From: Maricaulis sp947259345
GTDB lineage: Bacteria; Pseudomonadota; Alphaproteobacteria; Caulobacterales; Maricaulaceae
Length of the DNA: 64,000 bases
Reading direction: 5' to 3'
Assembly: GCA_965217205.1 (NCBI GenBank)
Contig: OZ244254.1
Coordinates: 310,001-374,000, forward strand
In this document: positions 45,166 to 55,137 of the stretch, in pieces
How positions within the stretch are numbered: position 1 is the first letter of the stretch
Layout: each line of letters begins with the position of its first letter
Position numbers and translations under genes: made by a program
Notes under the pieces: model-generated
The model's database searches: none
Seen by the model: the letters and a program-made list of their open reading frames with translations, nothing else
Told to the model about the DNA's origin: nothing

Positions 45166-45229
45166 ATCTGACACCTCCCGAAATCACGGCTGCGACCATA
45201 ACGCGGCGAGGAGGTGGTGTCGCGAGGCA

Positions 45230-45684
45230 AAAGAAAAGGGCCGCCCCACCGGGACGACCCTTTCCTTTGTTCGGTCAGGTGACCGGCATGATTACATCAT
45301 GCCGCCCCCGCAGACCGGCTTGCCGGTCTGCTCACCTTTCGATGATGGGCGGCTTTATGATGTTTGTTACATCATGCCGCCCATGCCACCCATTCCGCCG
45401 CCGCCGTCCGGCTTGCCGGACGGCTAATTTTCGATTGATGGGCGGACTCATGGGGGCATGGCCAAAAGAAATGGGCCGCCCACCAGGGCGACCCTTTCCT
45501 TTGATCGGTCAGGTGACCGGCATGATTACATCATGCCGCCCATGCCACCCATTCCGCCGCCGCCGTCCGGCTTGCCGGACGGCTAATTTTCGATTGATGG
45601 GCGGACTCATGGGGGCATGGCCAAAAGAAAAGGGCCGCCCACCAGGGCGACCCTTTCCTTTGATCGGTCAGGTGACCGGCATGA

Positions 45685-45685
<1 letters not shown>
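45230..45685 (-). repeat. Tandem duplication of the groEL 3' end and terminator
   Basis: Two almost identical 159-bp units (45368-45526 and 45527-45685) lie directly downstream of groEL, with a further diverged partial copy at about 45230-45367. Each unit repeats the last groEL codons (Gly-Gly-Met-Met stop, seen as TTACATCATGCCGCC at 45367, 45526 and 45685 on the + strand, with a related one near 45294) and the groEL terminator hairpin (GGGCCGCCC..GGGCGACCC at 45238, 45473, 45632). Extra material GCCGCCGTCCGGCTTGCCGG forms a hairpin within the unit. It is not CRISPR: spacers are absent and the units are gene-derived. Confidence 0.92.
45630..45655 (-). terminator. groEL terminator (proximal copy)
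   Basis: On the minus strand AAGGGTCGCCC pairs with GGGCGGCCCTT (one G-U) around TGGT, followed by TTCTTTT. Near-identical copies occur 159 bases and about 394 bases further downstream as part of the tandem repeats. Confidence 0.85.
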
Positions 45686-47340
<1,655 letters not shown>

Positions 47341-47396
47341 TGGATTATATCCGTTCTTCTAACTTGAGAGGATGGTGGTCAGATCGGGGCTGGCGA

Positions 47397-47684
47397 CTAG
47401 GCCATCACGCCGAGAATGTCCGACTCTTTCATGATCAGCAGCTCGACACCGTCGACGGTGACTTCGGTGCCGGACCATTTGCCGAACAGGATGCGATCGC
47501 CGGCCTTGACGTCCAGCGGACGAACCGTGCCGTCTTCCTTGATCGTGCCGCCGCCGATGGCGACGACTTCGCCTTCCTGCGGCTTTTCCTTGGCCGTATC
47601 CGGGATGATGATCCCGCCCTTGGTCGTGGACTCTTCTTCGACGCGCTTCACCAGCACGCGATCGTGCAGAGGACGAAAAGTCAT
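47397..47684 (-). CDS. groES: 10-kDa co-chaperonin GroES
   Basis: 95 residues. MTFRPLHDRVLVKRVEEEST, the mobile loop TTKGGIIIPDTAKEKP that docks on GroEL, and GDRILFGKWSGTEV are textbook GroES. The ATG at 47684 follows GGAGATAG. A CIRCE element and promoter lie 56-120 bases upstream, so the operon should respond to HrcA as well as heat. Confidence 0.98.
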   Translation of the reverse strand: MTFRPLHDRVLVKRVEEESTTKGGIIIPDTAKEKPQEGEVVAIGGGTIKEDGTVRPLDVKAGDRILFGKWSGTEVTVDGVELLIMKESDILGVMA

Positions 47685-47739
47685 CTTGGTCTATCTCCAA
47701 ACAGAGGACTGAAGGTTTCCAGCAATCACCGGGAGCGGG

Positions 47740-47766
47740 TTGGCACTCACCCTCGACGACTGCTAA
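47740..47766 (-). promoter_or_regulatory. CIRCE operator (HrcA binding site) of groESL
   Basis: On the minus strand: TTAGCAGTC, nine bases, GAGTGCCAA. The consensus is TTAGCACTC-N9-GAGTGCTAA; 16 of 18 arm positions match. It lies at the expected transcription start, so HrcA bound here would block groESL initiation. Confidence 0.92.
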
Positions 47767-47774
47767 CAGCCGCG

Positions 47775-47803
47775 GAGATAGGAGCTTGCTTGCTGGCCGT
47801 CAA
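47775..47803 (-). promoter_or_regulatory. Probable groESL promoter
   Basis: On the minus strand TTGACG, a 17-base spacer, then TATCTC, eight bases upstream of the CIRCE element. It resembles a vegetative promoter. A heat-shock sigma promoter may overlap but was not clearly seen. Confidence 0.6.
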
Positions 47804-47941
47804 GAGAGACGCGATGCAAATGAGGGCAGATTTGTCGGTCAGCCTGCGTTCATGTCGGGAAAGATAAATCCGCCCATTGCCACGCCCGTCATATAACTCG
47901 ATATGATAGGCATGAAGTTGCGTTACCGAGAGGGATCCACG

Positions 47942-48610
47942 ATGAAACTCCGTATTGCAGTCCTGACCGTTGCGGCCTTGTCCGTCGCGGCGTGTACGAC
48001 CACTGACCCCTATACCGGCGAGACCCGGGCCAACAATACTGGCCGTGGCGTCCTGCTCGGCGCGGCAGCTGGCGCGGCGCTGGGTTATCTGACCAATACC
48101 AATGACAGCGAAGAGGGCCGCACCAATGCCCTGATCGGTGCCGGTATCGGCGCGCTCGCCGGCGGCGCCATCGGCAATTACATGGACCGGCAGGAAGCCG
48201 CCATGCGCGAAGCGCTGTCCGATACGGGTGTGGGCGTGCGCCGCGAGGGCAATGATCTGCGCCTGATCATGCCGGGCGATGTCACCTTCGCCACCAATTC
48301 CGCCGATATCCAGGGCCAGTTCTACGGAATTCTCGGCGATGTCGGCACCGTGCTGAACCGCTACCCGGCGACCTATGTCGACATTGTCGGTCATGCCGAC
48401 AGCATCGGTGCCGCCGAATACAATCAGCAGCTTTCCGAGCGTCGGGCGATGTCGGTCGGCAATTATCTGATTGCCCAGGGCGTGCTGCGCGACCGCTTCT
48501 ATATCGCCGGCATGGGCGAGCGTTCGCCGATTGCCTCCAATGATACGCCGGCCGGGCGCCAGCAGAATCGCCGCGTGGAAATCCTGATCCGGCCGCACGC
48601 CGCGTCCTGA
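47942..48610 (+). CDS. OmpA-family lipoprotein
   Basis: 222 residues. It opens MKLRIAVLTVAALSVAACTT with a lipobox (SVAAC). A glycine-zipper region follows (GVLLGAAAGAALGYLTNT and ALIGAGIGALAGGAIGNYMD), then a C-terminal OmpA domain that binds peptidoglycan (YVDIVGHADSIGAAEYNQQL, LSERRAMSVGNYLI, PAGRQQNRRVEILIRP). It ties the outer membrane to the cell wall. ATG 47942 follows GAGAGGG. A strong terminator follows. Confidence 0.93.
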   Translation: MKLRIAVLTVAALSVAACTTTDPYTGETRANNTGRGVLLGAAAGAALGYLTNTNDSEEGRTNALIGAGIGALAGGAIGNYMDRQEAAMREALSDTGVGVRREGNDLRLIMPGDVTFATNSADIQGQFYGILGDVGTVLNRYPATYVDIVGHADSIGAAEYNQQLSERRAMSVGNYLIAQGVLRDRFYIAGMGERSPIASNDTPAGRQQNRRVEILIRPHAAS

Positions 48611-48637
48611 TCGAGCTGATTCTCCACAGTAATTGCG

Positions 48638-48670
48638 AGCGGCCCGTCAGTTTGACGGGCCGCTTTAATT
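48638..48670 (+). terminator. Rho-independent terminator after the OmpA lipoprotein
   Basis: AGCGGCCCGTC pairs perfectly with GACGGGCCGCT (11 pairs, loop AGTTT), followed by TTAATTT. Confidence 0.92.
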
Positions 48671-48808
48671 TATGCGTGCCATTATAAATCAATATGTTGG
48701 ATAATGTTCGGACGCTTCGGGTTTACCTTCGTTAACCAAACGACAACCCGAGCCGACACAGCTTAACCTTCAAGCACACCTGACGATTCGCTGATTCGAA
48801 GGCCCGAC

Positions 48809-50035
48809 ATGCCCCGCGCATCCGACATTCTGATCCTCCTGACCTACATCACCATTGCGGCTGTGGCCGCGATCGGCTTCGAGTTTTTCGGCCTCATGCC
48901 GACGCTCAATGCCTGGATGATGGGGGCGATCGTCTTCATCGTCGCCGGCATGGCGCACTCGGCAGCGGCCCGCGGTCATGAGCGGCGCGCGCTGGAAGAC
49001 GAGATACACGAGCTGAAGGCTGCCAATCTGGCCCTGGCCGAGGAATTCGAGGCCGCGCAGGCGCGGATCGATGAAATCGCCGACGAGTTGCGGGCTGAAT
49101 CGGTCGAGCGGGACAATGCGCTCGTTCATGAAGTGAAAGTGTTGGAGGATCTGGTCCGTCGGGTCGGTCCGGCCGGTGCCGACAATCATGTCAGGCCAGG
49201 GACCGCGCCTGCGGCCAGCACGGGGCACACCGATATCGACACGGTCCGCGAGGCGCTGGCCGCCAATCGTGTCGACCTCTATCTCCAGCCGGTCGTGACC
49301 CTGCCGCAGCGCCGAACGGCCTTCTATGAGAGCTATACCCGCCTGCGCGATGCGACCGGTCGTGTCCTGGCTCCGGCTGCCTTCATGGCCGCTGCCGAAG
49401 AGGCCGGTCTGATGGCCGAGGTCGACAATCTCCTGCTCTTCCGTTGCGTGCAGATCGTACGCCGTCTGACCGGTCAGGACCGGAAGGTCGCCATTTTCTG
49501 CAATGTTTCGCTCAATTCCCTGTCTGACGAGACCTTCTTTCCGGAGTTCCTCGACTTCATCCGGCAGAACAAGGATTTGTCCGGGTCGCTTATTTTCGAG
49601 ATATCGCAGCGCGCCTTCGAAGAACGCGATGCCATTGCCGCGCGCAACATGGCCCGCATGGCGGATTTCGGCTTCCGTTTCTCGATCGACCAGATCGCAC
49701 ATGTCGAGCTGGACCTGACCGAGATGGAGCGGGCCGGGGTGCGTTTCGCCAAGATTGGCGGGCGGCGCCTTCTCGACGCGATTGACAATTACGAGTCCAT
49801 CGCTGGCTATGAAGCCGGGGCGATCGCCACTGAGGACCTGGCAGGCCTGTTCGGTCGCCACGGTATCGAACTCATCGTCGACAAGATCGAGGATGAGTCC
49901 ACCGTGGTCGAGGTGCTCGAAATGGATGTTGCCTACGGGCAGGGCCATCTCTTCGGCGAGCCACGCCCGGTGCGTGATGATGTCCTCGAGAGCGCGCCCG
50001 ACAGCGTCAGCAATGTCGTCCAGATGACGGCCTAG
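48809..50035 (+). CDS. tipF: TipF-like EAL-domain flagellar positioning protein
   Basis: 408 residues. Two transmembrane helices at about 8-27 and 34-52, a coiled coil at about 60-115 (ERRALEDEIHELKAANLALA), and a C-terminal EAL domain from about 145. The EAL motif is altered to YESYTRLRD, and catalytic metal residues appear lost, though substrate-pocket segments remain. This order matches Caulobacter TipF, a c-di-GMP receptor that recruits the flagellar assembly at the new pole. The symbol is given on architecture, without alignment. Confidence 0.8.
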   Translation: MPRASDILILLTYITIAAVAAIGFEFFGLMPTLNAWMMGAIVFIVAGMAHSAAARGHERRALEDEIHELKAANLALAEEFEAAQARIDEIADELRAESVERDNALVHEVKVLEDLVRRVGPAGADNHVRPGTAPAASTGHTDIDTVREALAANRVDLYLQPVVTLPQRRTAFYESYTRLRDATGRVLAPAAFMAAAEEAGLMAEVDNLLLFRCVQIVRRLTGQDRKVAIFCNVSLNSLSDETFFPEFLDFIRQNKDLSGSLIFEISQRAFEERDAIAARNMARMADFGFRFSIDQIAHVELDLTEMERAGVRFAKIGGRRLLDAIDNYESIAGYEAGAIATEDLAGLFGRHGIELIVDKIEDESTVVEVLEMDVAYGQGHLFGEPRPVRDDVLESAPDSVSNVVQMTA

Positions 50036-50101
50036 CCATTGTTCGCATCAGGCCGAACCGAGCCGTAGCGGTCTGTCTGAGGGCCAGGAATAGACCGCGT
50101 A

Positions 50102-51181
50102 TCAGGTGTGTTCTCGATAGGCCTGTGGGCTCTGTCCGGTCCATCGCTTGAAGGCGCGTGAGAAGGCGGCTGCGTCGGAGAAGCCTACCAGGTATGCAAT
50201 GTCGGCAATCGATGAGCGTCGCCCCTGCAGGTAGAGTTCGGCCGCGCGTCGGCGAGCATTGATCAGGGTTTCTGAATAGGTGGTGTTCTCGTCTCGCAGG
50301 CGACGAAACAGGGTCTGACGGCTGAAGCCCAGCTCACGCGCGGCGAGATCTGCACGAAGTTCGCCGGTGTGCATGCGTTCAATGAGCCAGCGTTCCAACC
50401 TTTGCGTGACATTGGCGTCATTCACGAGCTTGTCGAGCAGGCGGTCGGCCCGGTCGGCGAGGACGCCGAATAAGTTTCCCGGCTTGTTGTTCACCGGCCA
50501 TTCTGCTGTTGCCGGATGAAGCTCGAGGGCATTGCGCGTCCCTGCGAATTGCACCGGGCATTGAAAAACAGTGTCATAAAGCGCGCCATGGCCCGGCCGT
50601 GGGAATGTGAATTCGACCCCGAGGACATGAGCCTGATCCAGGAAACGCCGGGGCCCGCAGGTCAGCCGAGCAAAGCCGATCTCGGTCAATTCGGGTACGA
50701 CTTGCGCGGCGGGTGTGTTCTCGACCATGAACAGGCGGCCGCCACGGTGCTCCAGAATATAGCGCGGGACATTTGCCCCCTGTCTGTCGACGGCCATCGC
50801 GAGACGCTCGTATCGCTGCAGCTGCACGAAGGCCTCTCCCATGGTCCGGGAGGCTTCCATGATGAGGCCGAGGATGGAAATATCCGCCATCCCAGTCGAT
50901 GAGGCCCAGCGCAGCGCGAACCCCGGATCATTCAGCAAAGTGCGCGCTTCCGAGAGCGCGCGGATGTAGAGGGCCAGCGGGGTTCGACCGTCCGGGTCCG
51001 ACAGGTCGAGCGCGCCCATGCCGGCCGTTTCAAGAAGCTCAATGCGAGCCGCTCCGCGTGCTTCGGCGAAATTCACCAGGCTGGCGATTAGTCCGTTGGC
51101 CACCGTGCGCTGACCCATCCCATCGACATCCCGTATTTGCCGACAATGATCTTTGTTACCGCTGATCATGGGCCGCCACAT
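50102..51181 (-). CDS. AraC-family regulator with long N-terminal sensor
   Basis: 359 residues. Residues about 30-230 match the sensor domain of OruR/ArgR-type AraC proteins (FALRWASSTGMADISILGLI, GEAFVQLQRYERL). The C-terminal 100 residues carry the two HTH units (LAARELGFSRQTLFRRLRDE and IADIAYLVGFSDAAAFSRAF followed by KRWTGQSP). The precise start is uncertain: ATGs at 51181, 51169 and 51121 are all possible and none has a clear ribosome site. It is divergent from two small membrane genes that may be its targets. Confidence 0.88.
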   Translation of the reverse strand: MWRPMISGNKDHCRQIRDVDGMGQRTVANGLIASLVNFAEARGAARIELLETAGMGALDLSDPDGRTPLALYIRALSEARTLLNDPGFALRWASSTGMADISILGLIMEASRTMGEAFVQLQRYERLAMAVDRQGANVPRYILEHRGGRLFMVENTPAAQVVPELTEIGFARLTCGPRRFLDQAHVLGVEFTFPRPGHGALYDTVFQCPVQFAGTRNALELHPATAEWPVNNKPGNLFGVLADRADRLLDKLVNDANVTQRLERWLIERMHTGELRADLAARELGFSRQTLFRRLRDENTTYSETLINARRRAAELYLQGRRSSIADIAYLVGFSDAAAFSRAFKRWTGQSPQAYREHT

Positions 51182-51227
51182 TGCCGCAATCTAGTCTCGG
51201 CAACCGTGTAAAGACGAGTGGAGTTCC

Positions 51228-51650
51228 ATGAAACCCTTATCCCCGCTTCGGAGTATCCTTCTTCGCGGATGCTTCTTGTTACTGCTTGCTGGCCTGGGCC
51301 TGACTATCGGGCCGGCCATCCTCACCCAATCCGCCTCCGCTCCGCTAATGGACGGGGTTGTGAACGCCCTTCTCGGCGCTCTGGCTCTTTTCTCCCTGCT
51401 GGGATTGTGGGTGCCGATGAAGATGCTGCCAATCCTGGTGTTCGAGGTGGTCTGGAAATCGATCTGGACCCTGTCAGTGGCGCTGCCGCGCTGGCTCGAC
51501 GGGACGCTGGACGCGTCGACCATCGAAACCCTGTTTGCCTGCGCGCTGGCAATTCCCTTCCTGTTCATCATCCCTTGGCAGCGCTTCTGGCACGACCTGC
51601 GCGGCCCAACCCCTCCGAGGGCGCGATCATGCCGATATTTGGAAAACTGA
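51228..51650 (+). CDS. Small membrane protein
   Basis: 140 residues. Three or four hydrophobic helices (LLRGCFLLLLAGLGLTIGPA, ALLGALALFSLLGLWV, LFACALAIPFLFIIPW). The ATG follows GTGGAG. Its end overlaps the next gene by 22 bases, so both are translated together. No family recognised with certainty; it may respond to the divergent AraC-type regulator. Confidence 0.72.
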   Translation: MKPLSPLRSILLRGCFLLLLAGLGLTIGPAILTQSASAPLMDGVVNALLGALALFSLLGLWVPMKMLPILVFEVVWKSIWTLSVALPRWLDGTLDASTIETLFACALAIPFLFIIPWQRFWHDLRGPTPPRARSCRYLEN

Positions 51651-52438
51651 CCTGGCCCGGTCTGGTCTCAATGCTCGTGCTGGGTTGGCTCGTCTTGCCG
51701 CTCTTGCTGATTGAACCGGCCTACCCCGATCGTCTTCGGCTTGATGCCACTGCCCCGCTTGCCTTGCGACTTGGGGCCGACCTGCTGCTTTGGGCACATA
51801 TTGGCGGCGGGGCGGTAGGGCTGGTCTCGGGCGCCATCGCCGTGCTCGCGCCAAAGGGCCGACGGGTTCACCGCACAGCCGGGAGCGTGTTCTTTGTGTC
51901 CATGTTCGTGTCCTTTCTGGTCGGTGCCGGGGTGGCGCCTTTCCTCGAGACCGGCCAGCGACCCAACACGATCGCCGGCATTTTGTCGCTCTACCTGCTG
52001 CTCACGTCCTGGCGGGCGTCGCGGCGTGATGGAAGATTGACCGGCGCGCCGGAAATTGCCGGACTGGTTGTCGCCATGCTGGCTTTCGCCGCTGGCCTGC
52101 TCTTCATGTACCAAGGACTGTCCAACCCCAGCGGCACGGTGGATGGCGCACCTCCTGAAGCCTTTGTCGTGTTCATCGTTGCGGGTCTTGCGGGCGTTTA
52201 TGGCGATGCCCGCATGTTGATGCGTGGCTCGATTGTCGGTGCGCCGCGTATTGTGCGTCACCTCTGGCGGATGTGCACAGCCTTCTTTATCGCGGCAGGA
52301 TCCTTCTTCCTGGGTCAGGAGCAGCTTCTGCCTGAGATCATGACAGGCGGGCTTCTGCAGTTTGGCCCTGTCCTGTTTCCCTTGATCGCGCTGATTGTGT
52401 GGTCCGTCCTGGTTCGGCGGCCGCCTCGGCAAGAGTAG
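51629..52438 (+). CDS. DUF2306-like membrane protein
   Basis: 269 residues, about seven transmembrane helices. The segment GAIAVLAPKGRRVHRTAGSV with conserved His and the later IVRHLWRMCTAFFIAAGSFF are like DUF2306/heme-type four-helix membrane proteins. ATG 51629 follows GAGGG within the end of the preceding gene. The function is unknown; the histidines could bind haem. It is paired with the small membrane gene at 51228. Confidence 0.75.
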   Translation: MPIFGKLTWPGLVSMLVLGWLVLPLLLIEPAYPDRLRLDATAPLALRLGADLLLWAHIGGGAVGLVSGAIAVLAPKGRRVHRTAGSVFFVSMFVSFLVGAGVAPFLETGQRPNTIAGILSLYLLLTSWRASRRDGRLTGAPEIAGLVVAMLAFAAGLLFMYQGLSNPSGTVDGAPPEAFVVFIVAGLAGVYGDARMLMRGSIVGAPRIVRHLWRMCTAFFIAAGSFFLGQEQLLPEIMTGGLLQFGPVLFPLIALIVWSVLVRRPPRQE

Positions 52439-52571
52439 GTCGAGCAGGGGGCATATCTTGCGCGGGTAGGAGCGAGATGGCGCGAATCCACCACCACCGT
52501 GTCTTTCGCAGCGTGGTGTTGCGCCACAGCGCGCGATTGACCGCCGCGCACGCGCCTGCTTCAAGCAGGCC

Positions 52572-53423
52572 ATGCTGCCTGAACTCGCCACACTCGGCCC
52601 GCTCCGCGACCGCTATGACACGCTCTATTGCGATGTCTGGGGCGTCATCCGTGACGGTACCGACCTGTTACCCGATGCCGTCGACGCCCTGATCCGGTTT
52701 CGCGAGAGCGGGGGGCGTGTCTGTCTGGTGTCGAACTCGCCGCGCCGCAGTTCCAGCCTGGCGCATTTCCTCACCGATATGGGCCTGCCCGACGCGGCGA
52801 CCGACGCCATGGTCACGTCGGGCGATGCCATTCATGCCCAGCTGGTCAGGCGCACGCCCGGACGCGCCTTCAATATCGGTCCGGAGCGCGATAGCAGCCT
52901 CTATTCCGGTCTCGATCTGGAATTCACCGATATCGAACAGGCCGATTTCATTTCCTGTACCGGGCCGGACGATTATTTCAACGGCAAGCCTGAGGATTAT
53001 GACGCGGTCCTCCGGCGTGCGCTGGAACGGGGCCTGGATCTGGTCTGCGCCAATCCGGACATTGTCGTGCAATCGGGCAATCGACTGGTCTTCTGCGCCG
53101 GGGCCATCGCCCGCTATTACCGCGAGATGGGGGGGAACAGCATTGTGGCCGGCAAGCCGCACCGGCCGATCTACCGGCTCGCCCGGAGAGCGCTGGAAGC
53201 GCAAGGGGTGGAGGTTCATCTGGACCGGGTGCTGGCAATCGGTGACGGGCCTGAGACCGATGTCGACGGCGCGACGCGCGCCGGCGTCGATTGCCTCTTC
53301 ATCGCCGATGGAATCCTGGGTGAAACGCTTGACGGCGGCCGCCTCGATATCGAGACAGCCGCCGCCGCGCTGAAGGATTACGGTGTCGCTGCGCGCTATG
53401 TGGCGGCGCAGCTTACCTGGTAG
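52572..53423 (+). CDS. NagD-like HAD-family sugar phosphatase
   Basis: 283 residues. HAD motif I is YCDVWGVIRDG (with the nucleophile Asp), motif II SNSPRRSS, and motif III/IV GKPHRPIYRLA and IGDGPETDVDGATRAG. These are the marks of the alphaproteobacterial TIGR01459-type HAD-IIA phosphatase. Substrate unknown. It lies 134 bases after the membrane pair. Translation start is the ATG at 52572. Confidence 0.9.
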   Translation: MLPELATLGPLRDRYDTLYCDVWGVIRDGTDLLPDAVDALIRFRESGGRVCLVSNSPRRSSSLAHFLTDMGLPDAATDAMVTSGDAIHAQLVRRTPGRAFNIGPERDSSLYSGLDLEFTDIEQADFISCTGPDDYFNGKPEDYDAVLRRALERGLDLVCANPDIVVQSGNRLVFCAGAIARYYREMGGNSIVAGKPHRPIYRLARRALEAQGVEVHLDRVLAIGDGPETDVDGATRAGVDCLFIADGILGETLDGGRLDIETAAAALKDYGVAARYVAAQLTW

Positions 53424-53435
53424 TCGCCCGGTCGA

Positions 53436-54125
53436 TCAGTCAAACAGGGAGTCGATCGAGTCCTGGTCGAGATCGGACACCGGGGCCGCATCGGAAAACA
53501 TCGCATCGATGTCGTCCTGGCTGGTTTCCGGACCGCCGATCGCGGGGCCGTTGAGCAATTGCTCGCGCGCCCGCTTTTCTTCCTCGGTCTCTTCGACGAC
53601 CTGATCCGCGTCACGCACACCCATGACTTCGGCGAAGCGGGAGACGCGGTTTTCCACGTGGCGCAGCGAGGTCACGACCTTGGACACGCGTTGGCCGGCG
53701 AGATCCTGGAAGCTGCACGCCTCGATGATGGTCATCATCCGGGCTTCGACATTGGCGCGGTAGGCGTCATAGTCGGCTTCTTCGTCACAGAGCACGGCTT
53801 CCGCCTCGCTCATGATCGTTTCGGTCGCCCGTTCGGTATCCCCGACGACAGCCTCGAGTTCCTGGCCGGCGGTGGGAATGCGTTGGGTCTTGATATCGTT
53901 CGGCCGCAGGGCGGCAATCTCGTCGCGAGTGCGGGAGATATAGTCCGCGATATAGTTGAATTCCTGGCAGATCGACTGGTCGAGGGAGCTGAAGAACAGC
54001 TTCATCGTATCCGTCAGCTGGTGTGCCAGCTTCAGGACTTCCATGATCTGGGCATCCTGCAGATCACTGGCCTTCAGGGAGGCTAGCGAGGTGCGGACTT
54101 GCGCGGCAACATTGGCGGCGGGCAT
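53436..54125 (-). CDS. cheZ: Protein phosphatase CheZ
   Basis: 229 residues from the ATG after AAGGAGGG. Long helices with IPTAGQELEAVVGDTERATE, then ACSFQDLAGQRVSKVV holding the catalytic Gln of CheZ, and an acidic C-terminal tail with DDIDAMF and DSIDSLFD, the latter resembling the CheY-binding peptide of CheZ. It removes phosphate from CheY. It is 54 bases downstream of cheY on the same strand and is surely co-transcribed. Confidence 0.88.
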   Translation of the reverse strand: MPAANVAAQVRTSLASLKASDLQDAQIMEVLKLAHQLTDTMKLFFSSLDQSICQEFNYIADYISRTRDEIAALRPNDIKTQRIPTAGQELEAVVGDTERATETIMSEAEAVLCDEEADYDAYRANVEARMMTIIEACSFQDLAGQRVSKVVTSLRHVENRVSRFAEVMGVRDADQVVEETEEEKRAREQLLNGPAIGGPETSQDDIDAMFSDAAPVSDLDQDSIDSLFD

Positions 54126-54179
54126 GGGGCCCTCCTTCCTTTGCAGACTCAAACGAGGGTGAAGCTGTTCATCACGCGA

Positions 54180-54566
54180 CTAGAAGTCGCCGAGAACTGC
54201 TGACATCTTCGATTTGAGAGTTCCGGCGTTGAAGGGCTTCACGATGTAGTTGTTTACACCGGCCCGTTTCGCCGCGACCACGTTCTCGGTCTTGGATTCT
54301 GCGGTTACCATGATGAAGGGCGTCGCCTTCATGCTCTCATCCGCGCGAACTTTCTGCAGGAGCTCGTAGCCCGTCATGGGCTCCATGTTCCAGTCTGAGA
54401 TCACCAGACCGTACTTGTTTTCCTGCATTTTCGCGTAGGCTTCCTGGCCATCGGCGGCCTCGTCCACATTCTCGAACCCGATCTGCTTGAGCAGGTTGCG
54501 AATAATGCGGATCATGGTTTTGTAGTCATCCACGACCAGGATCGGCATCGTCATATCGACAGCCAT
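54180..54566 (-). CDS. cheY: Single-domain response regulator CheY
   Basis: 128 residues. Acidic pocket and phosphate acceptor: VVDDYKTM (Asp pair) and LVISDWNMEP (acceptor Asp), then MVTAES (Thr) and IVKPFNAGTL (Lys). ATG 54566 follows GGAG. CheY binds the flagellar switch; being next to cheZ, it is the chemotaxis output regulator. The longer upstream frame overlaps the divergent maoC gene and is not real. Confidence 0.95.
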   Translation of the reverse strand: MAVDMTMPILVVDDYKTMIRIIRNLLKQIGFENVDEAADGQEAYAKMQENKYGLVISDWNMEPMTGYELLQKVRADESMKATPFIMVTAESKTENVVAAKRAGVNNYIVKPFNAGTLKSKMSAVLGDF

Positions 54567-54687
54567 GCTTAGTCTCCATCCACTCGGCGCGTTTACACAA
54601 GGACAGCTTGTTCCGCTGTCTTCAGTGAGGACCCTAGACATTCGCGGATAAAAATCGGTTAAAGCGGGTACAAAGATGGAGTCAGCC

Positions 54688-55131
54688 ATGTCTGAAGCGC
54701 GCGCTATCGCTCTCGAAGAAATGGAAATTGGGCAATCCGCAGAGGCAGTTAGGACTGTCACTGAGGAGGATTTGGAACTGTTTGCAAAAGTGTCTGGCGA
54801 CTATAATCCGGTCCATATGGACGAGGATTTCGCCCGCAAGACGCCATTTCGTGGTCGAATTGCGCATGGTGCTCTGGTTGCATCCTATATTTCCGGGGTG
54901 CTCGGGAACCAGCTGCCCGGACCGGGCGCGATCTTCCTGGGCCTCAACATGCGTTTCTTTCATCCGACCCGGATCGGTGACGAGGTGAAGACCCGCGTCG
55001 AGGTCAAGTCGGTCGATCTCAAGTCTCGCAAGGCGGTGATGGACTGTACCTGTTATGTCGGCGAGAAGCTGACCATGCAGGCAGAAGCGGAAGTCATGGT
55101 CCGCAAGCGTCGCCGTTCGGCGGACGCTTGA
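54688..55131 (+). CDS. MaoC-like (R)-specific enoyl-CoA hydratase
   Basis: 147 residues. Hydratase-2 motif: FAKVSGDYNPVHMDEDFARK (Asp and His catalytic pair), then RIAHGALVASYISGVLG and FFHPTRIGDEVKTRVEV. A single hotdog domain as in PhaJ, which makes (R)-3-hydroxyacyl-CoA for polyhydroxyalkanoate. ATG 54688 follows GGAG; the ATG at 54676 is less well spaced. It precedes ribF by six bases. Confidence 0.9.
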   Translation: MSEARAIALEEMEIGQSAEAVRTVTEEDLELFAKVSGDYNPVHMDEDFARKTPFRGRIAHGALVASYISGVLGNQLPGPGAIFLGLNMRFFHPTRIGDEVKTRVEVKSVDLKSRKAVMDCTCYVGEKLTMQAEAEVMVRKRRRSADA

Positions 55132-55137
55132 TCCGCG

